From SKVR01 sp037441525 (GTDB taxonomy: Bacteria > Bacteroidota > Bacteroidia > Bacteroidales > UBA7960): a stretch of 42,512 nucleotides of DNA. The stretch spans positions 1-42,512 of the forward strand of contig JBBISA010000034.1 of assembly GCA_037441525.1 (NCBI GenBank), read 5' to 3'. This document shows positions 8,071 through 17,291 of this stretch, piece by piece. The notes beneath the pieces were generated by a model. The model was not told the DNA's origin. It saw only the letters and a program-made list of their open reading frames with translations, and made no database searches. Positions within the stretch are counted from its first letter, which is position 1, and each line of letters begins with the position of its first letter. Both the position numbers and the translations under genes were made by a program.

Positions 8071-8367
8071 TTAGTTATGACATTTGTTGATACATTCTGC
8101 TATTTGACTAACAGCATCACCTTTAAGGTAATAGAATGTTTTTTTACCACTGCGCCTTGAATCGAGCACCCCTTTTGTCTTTAGAATATTAAGGTGGTGA
8201 GATGCTGAGGCCTGTTCAATTTTCAATGCTTCGTAAATCTCGGTTACGTTCATTTGCTCTTTTTCTTCAAGCATGTCAATAATGGCAATACGCATCGGAT
8301 GGGCGATTGCACGAAGCTTACTGGCTGCTTCTTCCAACTTCTTGGGATCTAGTTTACTTTGTGCCAT
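8071..8367 (-). CDS. ArsR-family transcriptional regulator
   Basis: A 98-residue winged-helix repressor. The ArsR core is clear: LRAIAHPMRIAIIDML, the recognition helix region IEQASASHHLNILKTKG, and the beta-hairpin wing LDSRRSGKKTFYYLKG. The CVC metal-binding motif of classic ArsR proteins is absent from the recognition helix region, but two cysteines four residues apart close the protein (ECINKCHN), with one histidine. These might sense metal, thiols or redox state; this is inference. It stands alone upstream of the DUF1573 gene and downstream of sdhB. A perfect palindrome overlaps its -7 box, so it probably represses itself. Confidence 0.9.
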   Translation of the reverse strand: MAQSKLDPKKLEEAASKLRAIAHPMRIAIIDMLEEKEQMNVTEIYEALKIEQASASHHLNILKTKGVLDSRRSGKKTFYYLKGDAVSQIAECINKCHN

Positions 8368-8420
8368 AAAAATTTATTTTAAAAGTTTAAAAATCGGTAA
8401 TTGAAACACTAACCACTCAA

Positions 8421-8448
8421 CAAATATATGAATATATTTCGCAACAAA
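8421..8448 (-). promoter_or_regulatory. arsR promoter with overlapping palindromic operator
   Basis: On the minus strand TATATTTG (8421-8428) is a perfect -7 box, with TTTG (8445-8448) 16 bases upstream. The perfect palindrome AAATATAT-GA-ATATATTT (8422-8439) covers the -7 box and part of the spacer. This size and AT-richness are as expected for an ArsR/SmtB dimer site, so negative autoregulation is likely. Confidence 0.65.
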
Positions 8449-8655
8449 ATGCATTTCCTTCGAAAAAATTAATCTTTTTCACATAAAATAATGACCTTAA
8501 TTTCAGAATTTTATACATAATTGCATGCCTAAAAATAGTCATAAATATCTATATGTCAATACACTTATTAAAAAAAATCAATATCGACAATGGTTTGGTG
8601 AGCATAGTCATTTAGGGGAGAATTTACTGGAAAATATTTTTCAACAATGGTTAGT

Positions 8656-9408
8656 TTATTTTTTTGGACTACATATTTTGGCAGAGAAGAATTCCCGGTT
8701 CATTTGGGCAATAAATTCAACAGATATCCCTTTTGGACAATCATATTCGCATGCATAAGTATTTGAGCAGAAACCAAAACCCAATTCATCCATTTTTTCA
8801 ACCATCCGCTCCACTCTTTCATCAGCTTCTACTTTTCCCTGGGGAAGCATTGCGTATTGCGAAACCTTGGCCGAAACAAACAACATAGCAGATGAGTTTT
8901 TACAGGCAGCAACACAGGCACCGCAACCTATGCACACAGCAGCATCAAATGCTCTGTCTGAAATATTTTTGTTGATAAGAATGGTGTTTGCATCTCTTGC
9001 CACCCCGGTATTTATATTAATAAATCCGCCAGCATGCATAATTTTATCAAATGCGGTGCGGTCCACAATAAGATCCTTTATAATTGGAAACGCTTTGCTT
9101 CGCCATGGTTCAATAACTATGGTACTGCCATCTTCGAATTCGCGCATGTGCAACTCGCAGGTTGTGGTATTGCGCAGAGGCCCGTGTGGCCGGCCATTGA
9201 TGTAAAGGCCACAACTACCGCAAATGCCCTCACGGCAATCGTATTCAAAGTTCACTGGTTCCTGACCTGATGTTATCAATTGCTGATTGAGATAATCAAG
9301 CATCTGAAGAAAAGACATCTCGGGAGAAACATCGTTGATAGGATAATCTACAAATTTTCCTTTGGTTGCACCATTTTTCTGGCGCCATATTTTGAGTTTA
9401 AAGTTCAT
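8656..9408 (-). CDS. sdhB: Succinate dehydrogenase/fumarate reductase iron-sulfur subunit
   Basis: A 250-residue electron-transfer subunit of complex II/fumarate reductase. The [2Fe-2S] ligands are C58, C63, C66 and C84 (CREGICGSCGLYING and TTTCELHM). The ferredoxin-like half has C159, C162, C165 and C169 (CIGCGACVAAC), then C214, C220 and C224 (ending CEYDCPKG), giving the [4Fe-4S] and [3Fe-4S] clusters. It passes electrons between the flavin of SdhA and the haems/quinone of SdhC on the inner face of the membrane. It is the last gene of sdhCAB, 19 bases after sdhA. The direction of the reaction cannot be decided from sequence. Confidence 0.95.
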   Translation of the reverse strand: MNFKLKIWRQKNGATKGKFVDYPINDVSPEMSFLQMLDYLNQQLITSGQEPVNFEYDCREGICGSCGLYINGRPHGPLRNTTTCELHMREFEDGSTIVIEPWRSKAFPIIKDLIVDRTAFDKIMHAGGFININTGVARDANTILINKNISDRAFDAAVCIGCGACVAACKNSSAMLFVSAKVSQYAMLPQGKVEADERVERMVEKMDELGFGFCSNTYACEYDCPKGISVEFIAQMNREFFSAKICSPKK

Positions 9409-9427
9409 GATCGAATAGGGCTTAAGG

Positions 9428-11347
9428 TTATTTATAGCTTCTTTCTTTTAGTTCTACATTTTCGAATACGAGTGGTTCTTTGTGCAGAGCAGGTCTTTGC
9501 TTGTTTCCGGTATATTGGTAAGCCGATACAAATGCGAAATCGGTATCATTTCGTTTTGCTTCGCCCTGTTCGGTCTGATATTCTTCGCGAAAATGAGCAC
9601 CACACGATTCATTGCGGTCTAAAGCGTCGTAGCACATAAGCCGACCCACTTCGAAATAGTCGGCTACTCTGAGTGCTTTCTCCAGTTCGTGGTTATATTC
9701 CTTGTCAGTACCTGGCACCTTTACTTCGCGCCAGAACTCGTCTTCCAGGTCGTTGAGCATTTCAATTGCTTTTTTCAGCCCTGCTTCGCTACGAACCATT
9801 CCGCAATGGTCCCAAAGTATTTTACCGAGTCGTTTGTGAAAAGATGATGCAGTTTGTTTTCCGTTAATGGCCATAATCCTGGCAATACGTTCCTTAACCT
9901 GCTTTTCAGCCTCATCGAACTCTGGGGTTGAAGTTGCAACCTTTGGGGTTCTGATTTGGCCGGCCAGGTAATCGCCGATGGTATAAGGGAGGATGAAGTA
10001 CCCATCGCCAGAGCATTGCATAAGTGAACTTGCGCCTAATCGATTGGCGCCGTGATCTGAAAAATTGCTCTCGCCAACGGAATAAAGTCCGGGTATTGTG
10101 GTCATAAGGTTATAATCTACCCAGAGACCTCCCATTGTATAGTGTCCGGCGGGGTAAATCCGCATGGGTTCTTTATAGGGATTGATACCGGTAATTTTTT
10201 GATACATATCGAAAAGGTTGCCGTACTTGTCTTCAATTACTTTTTCACCCTGTTTTGCAATGGCATCCTTGAAATCGAGATAAACAGAAAGGCCGGTTTC
10301 GCCTACACCATACCCTGAATCGCAACGTTCCTTGGCGGCTCTTGATGCCACATCGCGGGGGACAAGGTTGCCAAATGCGGGGTAGCGACGCTCAAGGTAA
10401 TAGTCGCGTTCATCTTCCGGAATATCGTTTGGATTACGTTTATCGGCCTGTTTTTTAGGGACCCACACCCGGCCATCATTTCGCAGAGATTCTGACATAA
10501 GGGTGAGCTTTGACTGATAATCATTCAAAACGGGTATACTGGTGGGATGTATCTGAATAAAACTGGGATTGGCGAACAAAGCTCCTTTTTTATGTGCCGC
10601 CCAGGCGGCTGATGGGTTGCTGTTGAGTGCAAGAGTTGAAAGATAGAAAACTGTACCATAGCCACCGGTTGCGAGTACTACGGCGTGCGCCGAGTGCCTT
10701 TCAATTTCGCCTGTTAGAAGGTTTCGCGTAATAATGCCTCTGGCTTTTCCATCTACTATTACAAGGTCGAGCATATCGCGCCGGGCAAGTAATTGAACAT
10801 TTCCCTTGGCAATTTGCCGGTTGAGGGATGAGTAGGTCCCCAACAAGCATTGCTGACCTGTTTGTCCCTTGGCATAAAAGGTTCGTGATACCTGCACACC
10901 GCCAAAGGACCGGGTTTCGAGAGCACCGCCATAATCGCGGGCAAACGGAACACCCATGGCTGTAAAGTGGTCAATTACGTTAACACTTACTTCGGCGGCA
11001 CGGTAAACATTGGCTTCGCGGGCTCTGAAATCGCCTCCCTTAATCATGTCGTAAAACAGCCTGTAAACACTGTCGCCATCGTTCTTGTAATTTTTTGCGG
11101 CGTTTATTCCTCCCTGGGCTGCTACTGAATGGGCACGGCGAGGGGAATCCTGAAAACAAAATACTTTTACATTGTATCCGAGTTCGCCAAGGGTGCTGGC
11201 TGATGAAGCACCCGACAAACCGGTACCTACCACAATTACATCAATTTTGGGCTTATTTGCAGGGCTTACAAGTTTTAACGACGATTTATAGTTGCTCCAC
11301 TTATCGGCCAGGGGGCCGGCAGGTATTTTTGGATCGAGTTGTATCAT
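9428..11347 (-). CDS. sdhA: Succinate dehydrogenase/fumarate reductase flavoprotein subunit
   Basis: A 639-residue catalytic subunit. The dinucleotide-binding motif VVGTGLSGASSASTLGELG lies near residue 40, and RRAHSVAAQGG carries the histidine that binds FAD covalently. The substrate/active-site region includes FIQIHPTSIP and the family-typical GLWVDYNLMTTIPGLYSVGE followed by GANRLGASSL. The length and the long C-terminal part (after about 560) match the Bacteroidota/epsilonproteobacterial form that pairs with a single diheme cytochrome b. It interconverts succinate and fumarate. It is the middle gene of sdhCAB, 82 bases downstream of sdhC. Confidence 0.96.
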   Translation of the reverse strand: MIQLDPKIPAGPLADKWSNYKSSLKLVSPANKPKIDVIVVGTGLSGASSASTLGELGYNVKVFCFQDSPRRAHSVAAQGGINAAKNYKNDGDSVYRLFYDMIKGGDFRAREANVYRAAEVSVNVIDHFTAMGVPFARDYGGALETRSFGGVQVSRTFYAKGQTGQQCLLGTYSSLNRQIAKGNVQLLARRDMLDLVIVDGKARGIITRNLLTGEIERHSAHAVVLATGGYGTVFYLSTLALNSNPSAAWAAHKKGALFANPSFIQIHPTSIPVLNDYQSKLTLMSESLRNDGRVWVPKKQADKRNPNDIPEDERDYYLERRYPAFGNLVPRDVASRAAKERCDSGYGVGETGLSVYLDFKDAIAKQGEKVIEDKYGNLFDMYQKITGINPYKEPMRIYPAGHYTMGGLWVDYNLMTTIPGLYSVGESNFSDHGANRLGASSLMQCSGDGYFILPYTIGDYLAGQIRTPKVATSTPEFDEAEKQVKERIARIMAINGKQTASSFHKRLGKILWDHCGMVRSEAGLKKAIEMLNDLEDEFWREVKVPGTDKEYNHELEKALRVADYFEVGRLMCYDALDRNESCGAHFREEYQTEQGEAKRNDTDFAFVSAYQYTGNKQRPALHKEPLVFENVELKERSYK

Positions 11348-11429
11348 GGGTTTATTAATTAATTGTTCCTGAATTTATTAGCATGGGTAAAAAAGCAGAT
11401 TATCTGATGGCTAACTTGCCTTCGCATCA

Positions 11430-12104
11430 TTATCCCTTATAAATAAAAAGGAAATAAACAGCAATTGCAATAAAACCAAGGCTAATGGCTGCGGCATAAA
11501 CAGCGCCGATAATCTTTAGGGCCGGGGTGTATTTGTTATGATTTAAACCGAATGACTGAAATGCCGACTGGAAGGCATGCTTCAGATGAAGGCCCAGAAC
11601 AATAAAAGACAAAATGTAAACCCCTGCAACAAGCGGATTCTGAAGCTTATAAACAATCATGGGGAAAAAGTCATGGGTTGTGGAAGCATCGGCATAGGGT
11701 TCTACCAGCCCTATTTTCACTCCAAAAAAGTGATATAAATGGAGTATCAGAAAAACGAAAATTACTACACCGGAGTGAATCATAAAACGTGAAAAGGCAG
11801 ATGTACCAGACTTGCCCTGCACATAATAGCCAACGGGTCGGGAGCGCCTGTTATGAATCTCGATGATAATACCTATAATGATATGAATAATGAATCCGGC
11901 AAACAGAAAATACTCCACAATTTTTATCAGTGGATTGGTTAAAAGAAACTCAACAGCCGCATCGAATTTTTTACCTCCATCACCGGCAAGCAACAATAGA
12001 TTGGTGGTGAGATGCGATATGAGAAATAACATAAGAAAAGCTCCGGCGGCAGCCATTACGTATTTGTGGCTGATGGATGCGATAGTGAATCCTTGTTTAG
12101 TCAT
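11430..12104 (-). CDS. sdhC: Succinate dehydrogenase/fumarate reductase cytochrome b subunit
   Basis: A 224-residue membrane anchor with five hydrophobic helices. Histidines sit in or beside them in positions suited to haem ligation: SHKYVMAAAG and LISHLTTN (helix I), FIIHIIIGIIIEIHNRR (II), MIHSGVVIFVFLILHLYHF (III) and LGLHLKHAF (IV). This is the diheme b558 type (type B) anchor, which holds the complex in the cytoplasmic membrane and exchanges electrons with menaquinone. It is the first gene of sdhCAB. A consensus promoter lies about 190 bases upstream, leaving a long leader with a hairpin. Confidence 0.93.
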   Translation of the reverse strand: MTKQGFTIASISHKYVMAAAGAFLMLFLISHLTTNLLLLAGDGGKKFDAAVEFLLTNPLIKIVEYFLFAGFIIHIIIGIIIEIHNRRSRPVGYYVQGKSGTSAFSRFMIHSGVVIFVFLILHLYHFFGVKIGLVEPYADASTTHDFFPMIVYKLQNPLVAGVYILSFIVLGLHLKHAFQSAFQSFGLNHNKYTPALKIIGAVYAAAISLGFIAIAVYFLFIYKG

Positions 12105-12255
12105 AAACTTACAATTTGATTTTGAACTGATTTATTTTGGATGGTTTAAACCCTGGCAACGCGGTTTTTCTTACGAAGATACCATCGGAGCTGCTAATTA
12201 TAGGAGAAAATAATGTGTTTTAAGAATGAGAAAACCGTGGAATAAATTACCTGAG

Positions 12256-12281
12256 AAGTCAGGTTCAATTCGCCTGAACTT
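12256..12281 (-). promoter_or_regulatory. Hairpin in the leader of sdhCAB
   Basis: AAGTCAGG (12256-12263) faces CCTGAACTT (12273-12281), pairing four plus four bases with one bulge. It lies between the promoter and the sdhC start on the transcribed strand, so it would form in the mRNA leader. No known riboswitch class is recognised. The rest of the 437-base gap (12105-12541) holds the promoter and otherwise only AT-rich DNA. Confidence 0.35.
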
Positions 12282-12304
12282 ATTTCAATAAACTTAATCT
12301 GCAC

Positions 12305-12336
12305 CAAATGTATATTTTAAAACACTCATTTGCAAA
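12305..12336 (-). promoter_or_regulatory. Consensus promoter of sdhCAB
   Basis: On the minus strand TACATTTG (12305-12312) matches TAnnTTTG exactly and TTTG (12333-12336) lies 20 bases upstream, the usual spacing. It implies a leader of roughly 190 bases. Confidence 0.65.
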
Positions 12337-12541
12337 TTATTGCATAATTTGAAAACATTATAAATAACACTGCAAAACACTAATTTAAAACAGGTTAAAA
12401 AACACATCATAGATAGATATTTGGCAATGAAGCCCATAAACATAGTTCATCTTATTTTGAAAGCCGTTTGCAATGCAGGGCAGAATCACCTAATCAAGCA
12501 AAATCTATCGGAAATACATCAACTGCTGGGTTGCAGATCAG

Positions 12542-14947
12542 CTATTCGGCACGGAGGGTATCGGCAGGGTTGATGGCGGCCGATTTAAGGGTATGATAAC
12601 TTACCGTAATTAATGCCACTGCAATAGAAATAAGTGCAGCAAAAAGCATGGGATAAATATTCATGGATGTGCGATAAAGAAAAGTATTCAACCATTGATC
12701 AAGCAAAATCCAGGACACAGGGGCTGCAAGAATTATAGCAACTGAAATAAGTAAGGCAAACTCGCGATAGAATAACCTGAGAATTCCCCAGCCCGAAGAA
12801 CCCAACACCTTTCTGATACCCACCTCGCGGCGACGTTGCTCGGCAAGAAATGAAGAAAGACCAAACAACCCCAAAAATGACAGGATAATACACACCGCGG
12901 CAAATATGCCAAATATCCGGCCCAATCGCTCCTGGTAACTAAATGCATTAAAATAACCTTGTCGTAAGTAATAGATATTCGGAACATTTCCGTTATCAAA
13001 CTCACGGGTAATCTTGTCGAGGTAATTTGATATTTGCGATGAATTACCTTCCCCATAGCGAACTAAAACATTAAGAAGCCTGTTGTTCTGGCCAGGCAAT
13101 ACCATCATAAGTGGGCTTATGGGTGTATTGAGATTCATGAAATGATGATCCCTGACAACACCAATCACTCTAAGACTGCGGGTGGGTTTTCCTGTTTCGT
13201 CAAAAAACCATCTGATTGTTTTTCCGATGGGTTCATTATTCCAGCCAAAATATTCAACCGCCGACTCATTAATAATTACTGCATTTTCCTGGTCGGAAAC
13301 CATGGCAACATCAAAATTGCGGCCTGCCAGTATTTCGATTTCAAAAAAATCGATAAAGTTTTCATCAACTACATTCATAGCAATTTTTCCGTCAGAAAAT
13401 CCAGTTTCGCTTTCGGTATTCACTGCAATAACATTGAACCATCCACCGGGCACAGACTGGCTTTTTGTGGTAGATAATACCAGAGGATTGAGTTTTATTT
13501 CATTTTCGAGCAGCTTCATCCTTTCGTTGTTCATTTCCCTCGAAGGGCTTACCACCATTCGGTTTTCAGTATCAAGGCCCAAATCCCTGGTATGCAAATA
13601 ATTAAGCTGCATTCGTACGGTAATTGTGCCTGCCACAAGCATGATTGAAATTGCAAACTGAAAGATTACAAGAAGTTTTCTTAATCCGGCAGGTCCGGTT
13701 CTTTTTCTGTAACCCGACTTCAGGATAAGGGCAGGATTGAGCGACCCCAGGAAAAAGGCAGGATATGAACCGGCCAGAATACCTGTGGCCAGGGAAATAA
13801 ATAATATCTGAAGGAAAATATTTCCGTGGAAAAGGTCCTTTATAGTAAATGTTTTTTCGGTCAGGGTATTAAAACCAGGCAACAGTATTTCAACCAGCAA
13901 CAACGAAATCAGAAATGCCAGTAATACCATAACAAGAGACTCTGAAAGAAACTGCGCAACTACCTGTTGTGCAGTTGCGCCACAGGCCTTTCGTATACCT
14001 ATTTCACGGGCACGAAGACCTGCCCGTGCAGTTGCAAGATTGGTATAATTTACCGCTGCAATAACAATTAAAGAGATAGCAACAAAAGAAAGTATGGCCA
14101 ATGACGATCTGCTTGCAATGGGTCGTGAGAGCATAATACGGTAAAACCGTGCAGCGCTCAATGGAACGGCGGTAAATTTGGCTGATGCTGAAAAAAGACT
14201 ACCTGCCGGAGTAATGTATTTTTCATGAAAAGCATCCATGTTTCCAATTATATCCTGAATATCCGCACCATTGACCAGCTCAATAAAAGTATAATTTGGA
14301 TTAATATTCCAAAAAAGAATAGGCTCTATGGAATAAGCAAAATCGAGGGTGGCAATTGACATAAGGGCATCAAACTTCATGTAGGAGTTTTCAGGAACAT
14401 CATCAATAATGCCAGTTACCTGAAATGGCTCCCTCATTATTCGCAGGGTTTTTCCGATGGGGATGGAATCGCCAAAGAATTTTTTTGCAGCAGACCGGGT
14501 TAACACTACTGTTTTAGGTTTGGATAATGCGGTCTTGGGGTCGCCTTCGATAAACTTGAAAGTAAAAACACTAAACACTGTTGAATCGGCCATAAAAAAC
14601 CCTTTTTCAAGAAATTCTGATGTTTCGGTTTCTACATCGATGTTATCAATATGCCTGAATCTTACATAATTTTTAATGGATGTAAATTCCTCCTTTAAGG
14701 CGGGGCCAAGAGGAAGTGCTGTAATGGCAAGGGTTTCTGAGCTTCCGCCAACATTATATTCTCCTGTGATCATGTAAATATTATGAAAATTTTCATGATA
14801 CCGGTCGTACGACAATTCCTGGTTAATAAGCAATGCAATAAGTATGGCACCGGTTATACCAACCGAAAGACAGAAGATATTGAGAACAGCATATAGCTTA
14901 TTGCGCATTATATTGCGCCAGGCAGTAAGAATATAATTCCGAAACAT
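12542..14947 (-). CDS. ABC transporter permease, FtsX/MacB type
   Basis: An 801-residue membrane protein. An N-terminal transmembrane helix (about 20-42, LNIFCLSVGITGAILIALLI) precedes a large extracytoplasmic MacB-type domain (about 50-280). An FtsX module of three helices follows (about 290-410, starting SLAILSFVAISLIVIAAVNYTNL with the motif ARAGLRAREIGIRKACG). There is then a second helix and periplasmic domain (about 430-670) and a second FtsX module (about 680-795, with EQRRREVGIRKVLG). The two EIGIRK/EVGIRK loops are the coupling sites for the ATPase. This duplicated form is typical of Bacteroidota peptide or drug exporters. It is the third gene of the operon, 33 bases after the ATPase. 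Exported substrate unknown. Confidence 0.93.
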   Translation of the reverse strand: MFRNYILTAWRNIMRNKLYAVLNIFCLSVGITGAILIALLINQELSYDRYHENFHNIYMITGEYNVGGSSETLAITALPLGPALKEEFTSIKNYVRFRHIDNIDVETETSEFLEKGFFMADSTVFSVFTFKFIEGDPKTALSKPKTVVLTRSAAKKFFGDSIPIGKTLRIMREPFQVTGIIDDVPENSYMKFDALMSIATLDFAYSIEPILFWNINPNYTFIELVNGADIQDIIGNMDAFHEKYITPAGSLFSASAKFTAVPLSAARFYRIMLSRPIASRSSLAILSFVAISLIVIAAVNYTNLATARAGLRAREIGIRKACGATAQQVVAQFLSESLVMVLLAFLISLLLVEILLPGFNTLTEKTFTIKDLFHGNIFLQILFISLATGILAGSYPAFFLGSLNPALILKSGYRKRTGPAGLRKLLVIFQFAISIMLVAGTITVRMQLNYLHTRDLGLDTENRMVVSPSREMNNERMKLLENEIKLNPLVLSTTKSQSVPGGWFNVIAVNTESETGFSDGKIAMNVVDENFIDFFEIEILAGRNFDVAMVSDQENAVIINESAVEYFGWNNEPIGKTIRWFFDETGKPTRSLRVIGVVRDHHFMNLNTPISPLMMVLPGQNNRLLNVLVRYGEGNSSQISNYLDKITREFDNGNVPNIYYLRQGYFNAFSYQERLGRIFGIFAAVCIILSFLGLFGLSSFLAEQRRREVGIRKVLGSSGWGILRLFYREFALLISVAIILAAPVSWILLDQWLNTFLYRTSMNIYPMLFAALISIAVALITVSYHTLKSAAINPADTLRAE

Positions 14948-14980
14948 TATTTAGTATCAAATCATCAAAATCTTGATATT

Positions 14981-15688
14981 TTATTCACTCTCAGCGGGAG
15001 AAAGTACCACTCCTGAAGTTTTATCTTCTGTTACAATCTGCCCGTCGAAAAGCCTTACTATTCGCTGTGCATAAGATGCATCGCGGTGGGAGTGTGTAAC
15101 CATAATAATGGTGGTGCCGTTTTTATTGAGGTCTTCGAGCAGCGACATTACTTCATCGCCGTGGGTTGAGTCGAGGTTTCCGGTGGGTTCGTCGGCCAGT
15201 ATTATGTGAGGTTTGGCAACTACTGCCCTGCAAACAGCCACACGCTGCTGTTGCCCGCCTGACAATTGTAAGGGGAAATGATTTTTGCGATGCATAATTT
15301 GCATGTGTTTTAAAACTTCTTCCACTCTTTTTCGTCTTTCCGAAGCACTATATCCCAGGTAGATTAAGGGTAATTCTACATTTTCGTAAACACTGAGCTC
15401 ATCAATCAGGTTAAAGTTCTGAAAAACAAATCCGATGTTTTTCTTTCGCATATTCGCCCTTTGCTTTTCTGAATATTTCGAAACTTCATTCCCTAAAAAA
15501 TAATACTCCCCACTGGTTGGATTATCAAGTAGACCCAGGATATTAAGCAGTGTTGATTTGCCACATCCCGACGGCCCCATAATGGCAACAAATTCGCCCT
15601 GGTTAACTTCAAAGGAGACTTTATGCAGCGCGGTGGTTTCAACTTCTTCTGTTCGGAAGACTTTTATTAATTCTGCTGTTTTAATCAT
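14981..15688 (-). CDS. ABC transporter ATP-binding protein, MacB/LolD type
   Basis: A 235-residue ATPase with Walker A (GPSGCGKSTLLNI), Q-loop (VFQNFNLIDELSV), signature (LSGGQQQRVAV), Walker B (IILADEPTGNLD) and switch histidine (VTHS). It energises the FtsX-type permease encoded next. An earlier ATG at 15736 overlaps the stop of the adaptor gene as ATGA. I prefer 15688 because the family normally begins with MIKTxxLxKVF and the extra 16 residues (MSCLKPKEIF...) have no counterpart. Translational coupling from the upstream ATGA remains possible. Confidence 0.92.
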   Translation of the reverse strand: MIKTAELIKVFRTEEVETTALHKVSFEVNQGEFVAIMGPSGCGKSTLLNILGLLDNPTSGEYYFLGNEVSKYSEKQRANMRKKNIGFVFQNFNLIDELSVYENVELPLIYLGYSASERRKRVEEVLKHMQIMHRKNHFPLQLSGGQQQRVAVCRAVVAKPHIILADEPTGNLDSTHGDEVMSLLEDLNKNGTTIIMVTHSHRDASYAQRIVRLFDGQIVTEDKTSGVVLSPAESE

Positions 15689-15732
15689 GTTTCGCTGTTT
15701 TTTATTGAAAATTTCTTTTGGTTTAAGACAGC

Positions 15733-16989
15733 TCATTCGTGTTTGAGTAAGACCTTATCCCGGGCACCAAAGGTATCGTAAGATGATACAATAACTGTTT
15801 CTCCGGGATGCAAACCTTCAAGAACTTCATAGGAGTGAATATTCTGACGGCCGATGCGAATAAGACGTTTTTCGGCAAAGCTTCCGGAAGGGTCAACCAC
15901 ATAAATCCAGTTGCCACCTGTTTGTTGGAAAAAACCACCCCTTGGAATAATCAAGGCGGTTTCGGATGCGCTGAATTCGAGCCTGAGTTGTATGGTTTGC
16001 CCTCTTATTAAGCCTTCGGGTGTATCGCTAATAAAAAAAAGATCAACTTCAAACGTGCCACTCGTAATATTACTATATATTTTGCGAACCTCGAGCAGAT
16101 AATCTTTACCCCCAAGCACAAATGTGGCCCTTTGCCCCGGATGGGTGCGGGTTATATAACGCTCGTCGATGCGTGCCTTTAGTTTAAACCCATTCAATAC
16201 ATCAATCTGACCCAGGTTTTGGCCAGGTTGACGTGTTTCACCAATTTCGGCTCTGAACGACGATAGTTGTCTCGCGATGGGTGCAGTAATGGTAAGATTC
16301 TTAAGGTTTTCACTTAAAACACGGATATTGTGTTGCATTCGGTCTATCGACTCTTTAATCTGCACCATTTGAGTGCGGGTATAAACAGAATCGTATTGCA
16401 ATGCCCTGAATGAGATGTCGAATCTGCGAAGGGCAATTCTGTAATCCCGTTGGGCATTTTCAAAATCCTCCTGTGAAATATGACCCTGGCTGAACAGGTT
16501 TTTTTTTCGGTTAAAGTCAGCTTCTGCAAGGTCTTTCTGGTATTCGAGATCAGCCATTTCGCGGTCCAGGGCAAATTTGGTTCGCTCTATGTTTAATCGC
16601 GTATTTTGATAATTATTACGAACTTCCAATGCCTGGTTTTCCTGAAACATGTATTCTTTTTCAACTAATGCATTGGATAATCTTGAAATAGGTTGCCCTT
16701 TTTGGACCATGGCCCCATCGCGAAAAAAAATTTCTTCTACCTTGCCCCCATAGGCTGCATCAATAAAAATGGTAAGGATTGGTTGTACAACCCCATCGAC
16801 CGGAATAAACTCCTGAAAATTACCGCTTACAACTTTGCCCATAGTAATATGGTCTTTATGGGCTATTATTGTACTTCGGTTATCGCGAAATATAAGCAAC
16901 CATGTGGCCAAAACAGGCAATACACCAAGGGCAGATATAGTTGCAATACGGCGGGGTGGCCATTTTTTCTTTTCAAGTATTCTGTCCAT
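15733..16989 (-). CDS. Periplasmic adaptor (HlyD/MacA-type membrane fusion protein)
   Basis: A 418-residue adaptor. It has a basic N-terminus (MDRILEKKKWPPRR), one transmembrane anchor (about 15-33), a lipoyl-like half domain (GGKVEEIFFRDGAMVQKGQPI), a long alpha-helical hairpin (about 105-230), the returning lipoyl half (LTITAPIARQLSS) and beta-barrel and membrane-proximal domains to the end. It would link the ABC permease to an outer-membrane TolC-like channel, which is not encoded here. ATG 16989 is chosen over 17052 because the added 21 residues (MKHGINLANFW...) place odd hydrophobic sequence ahead of the usual start. It is the first gene of the efflux operon, divergent from the large kinase. 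Confidence 0.9.
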   Translation of the reverse strand: MDRILEKKKWPPRRIATISALGVLPVLATWLLIFRDNRSTIIAHKDHITMGKVVSGNFQEFIPVDGVVQPILTIFIDAAYGGKVEEIFFRDGAMVQKGQPISRLSNALVEKEYMFQENQALEVRNNYQNTRLNIERTKFALDREMADLEYQKDLAEADFNRKKNLFSQGHISQEDFENAQRDYRIALRRFDISFRALQYDSVYTRTQMVQIKESIDRMQHNIRVLSENLKNLTITAPIARQLSSFRAEIGETRQPGQNLGQIDVLNGFKLKARIDERYITRTHPGQRATFVLGGKDYLLEVRKIYSNITSGTFEVDLFFISDTPEGLIRGQTIQLRLEFSASETALIIPRGGFFQQTGGNWIYVVDPSGSFAEKRLIRIGRQNIHSYEVLEGLHPGETVIVSSYDTFGARDKVLLKHE

Positions 16990-17108
16990 TGGAGGTGTGA
17001 ATGAATTGATAAAGTTAATCCAAAAATTTGCTAAATTTATGCCATGCTTCATATAAAATTTACATTCAGCAGATTACAATTACAATTATAGACCTTTTTT
17101 GCAAATTG

Positions 17109-17146
17109 TGTTCGGATGCGTGCAAATATGTGTATGATTCCGAACA
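17109..17146. promoter_or_regulatory. Inverted repeat TGTTCGGA-N22-TCCGAACA, possible activator site
   Basis: Perfect 8-base arms at 17109-17116 and 17139-17146, in the region between the divergent efflux operon and the kinase gene. It is about 190 bases upstream of the sigma-54 start predicted at about 17318, a distance common for enhancer-binding proteins. A smaller CCTGA-AAA-TCAGG palindrome lies at 17167-17179. The role is inferred from position only. Confidence 0.4.
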
Positions 17147-17291
17147 GCAATCAGGCAATATTACACCCTGAAAATCAGGTAAAAACTCCTGCAAATCAAT
17201 TTATTTAAACAATTATTTTTGCAAATTGGCAGAACAATCTCGTTTAATTATGGGTTAATTATTGCTTTTGGCATAATATGACGTTGATACT

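Noticed and set aside
8525..8758. Plus-strand frame of 77 codons upstream of and inside the end of sdhB
   Set aside because: It overlaps the C-terminal coding part of sdhB, has no recognisable motif or promoter, and its composition follows AT-rich intergenic DNA.
12427..12573. Plus-strand 48-codon frame running into the permease gene
   Set aside because: It overlaps the C-terminal coding part of the permease, lacks a promoter and any recognisable motif.
14981..15736. Longer start of the ABC ATPase at 15736
   Set aside because: The ATGA overlap with the adaptor stop is tempting, but the extra 16 residues do not fit the family, which begins at the methionine encoded at 15688.
17274..17290. 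Second sigma-54-like element (TGGCATAATATGACG) just upstream of the main one
   Set aside because: It has the -24-like TGGCA but no GC at the required ten-base spacing.
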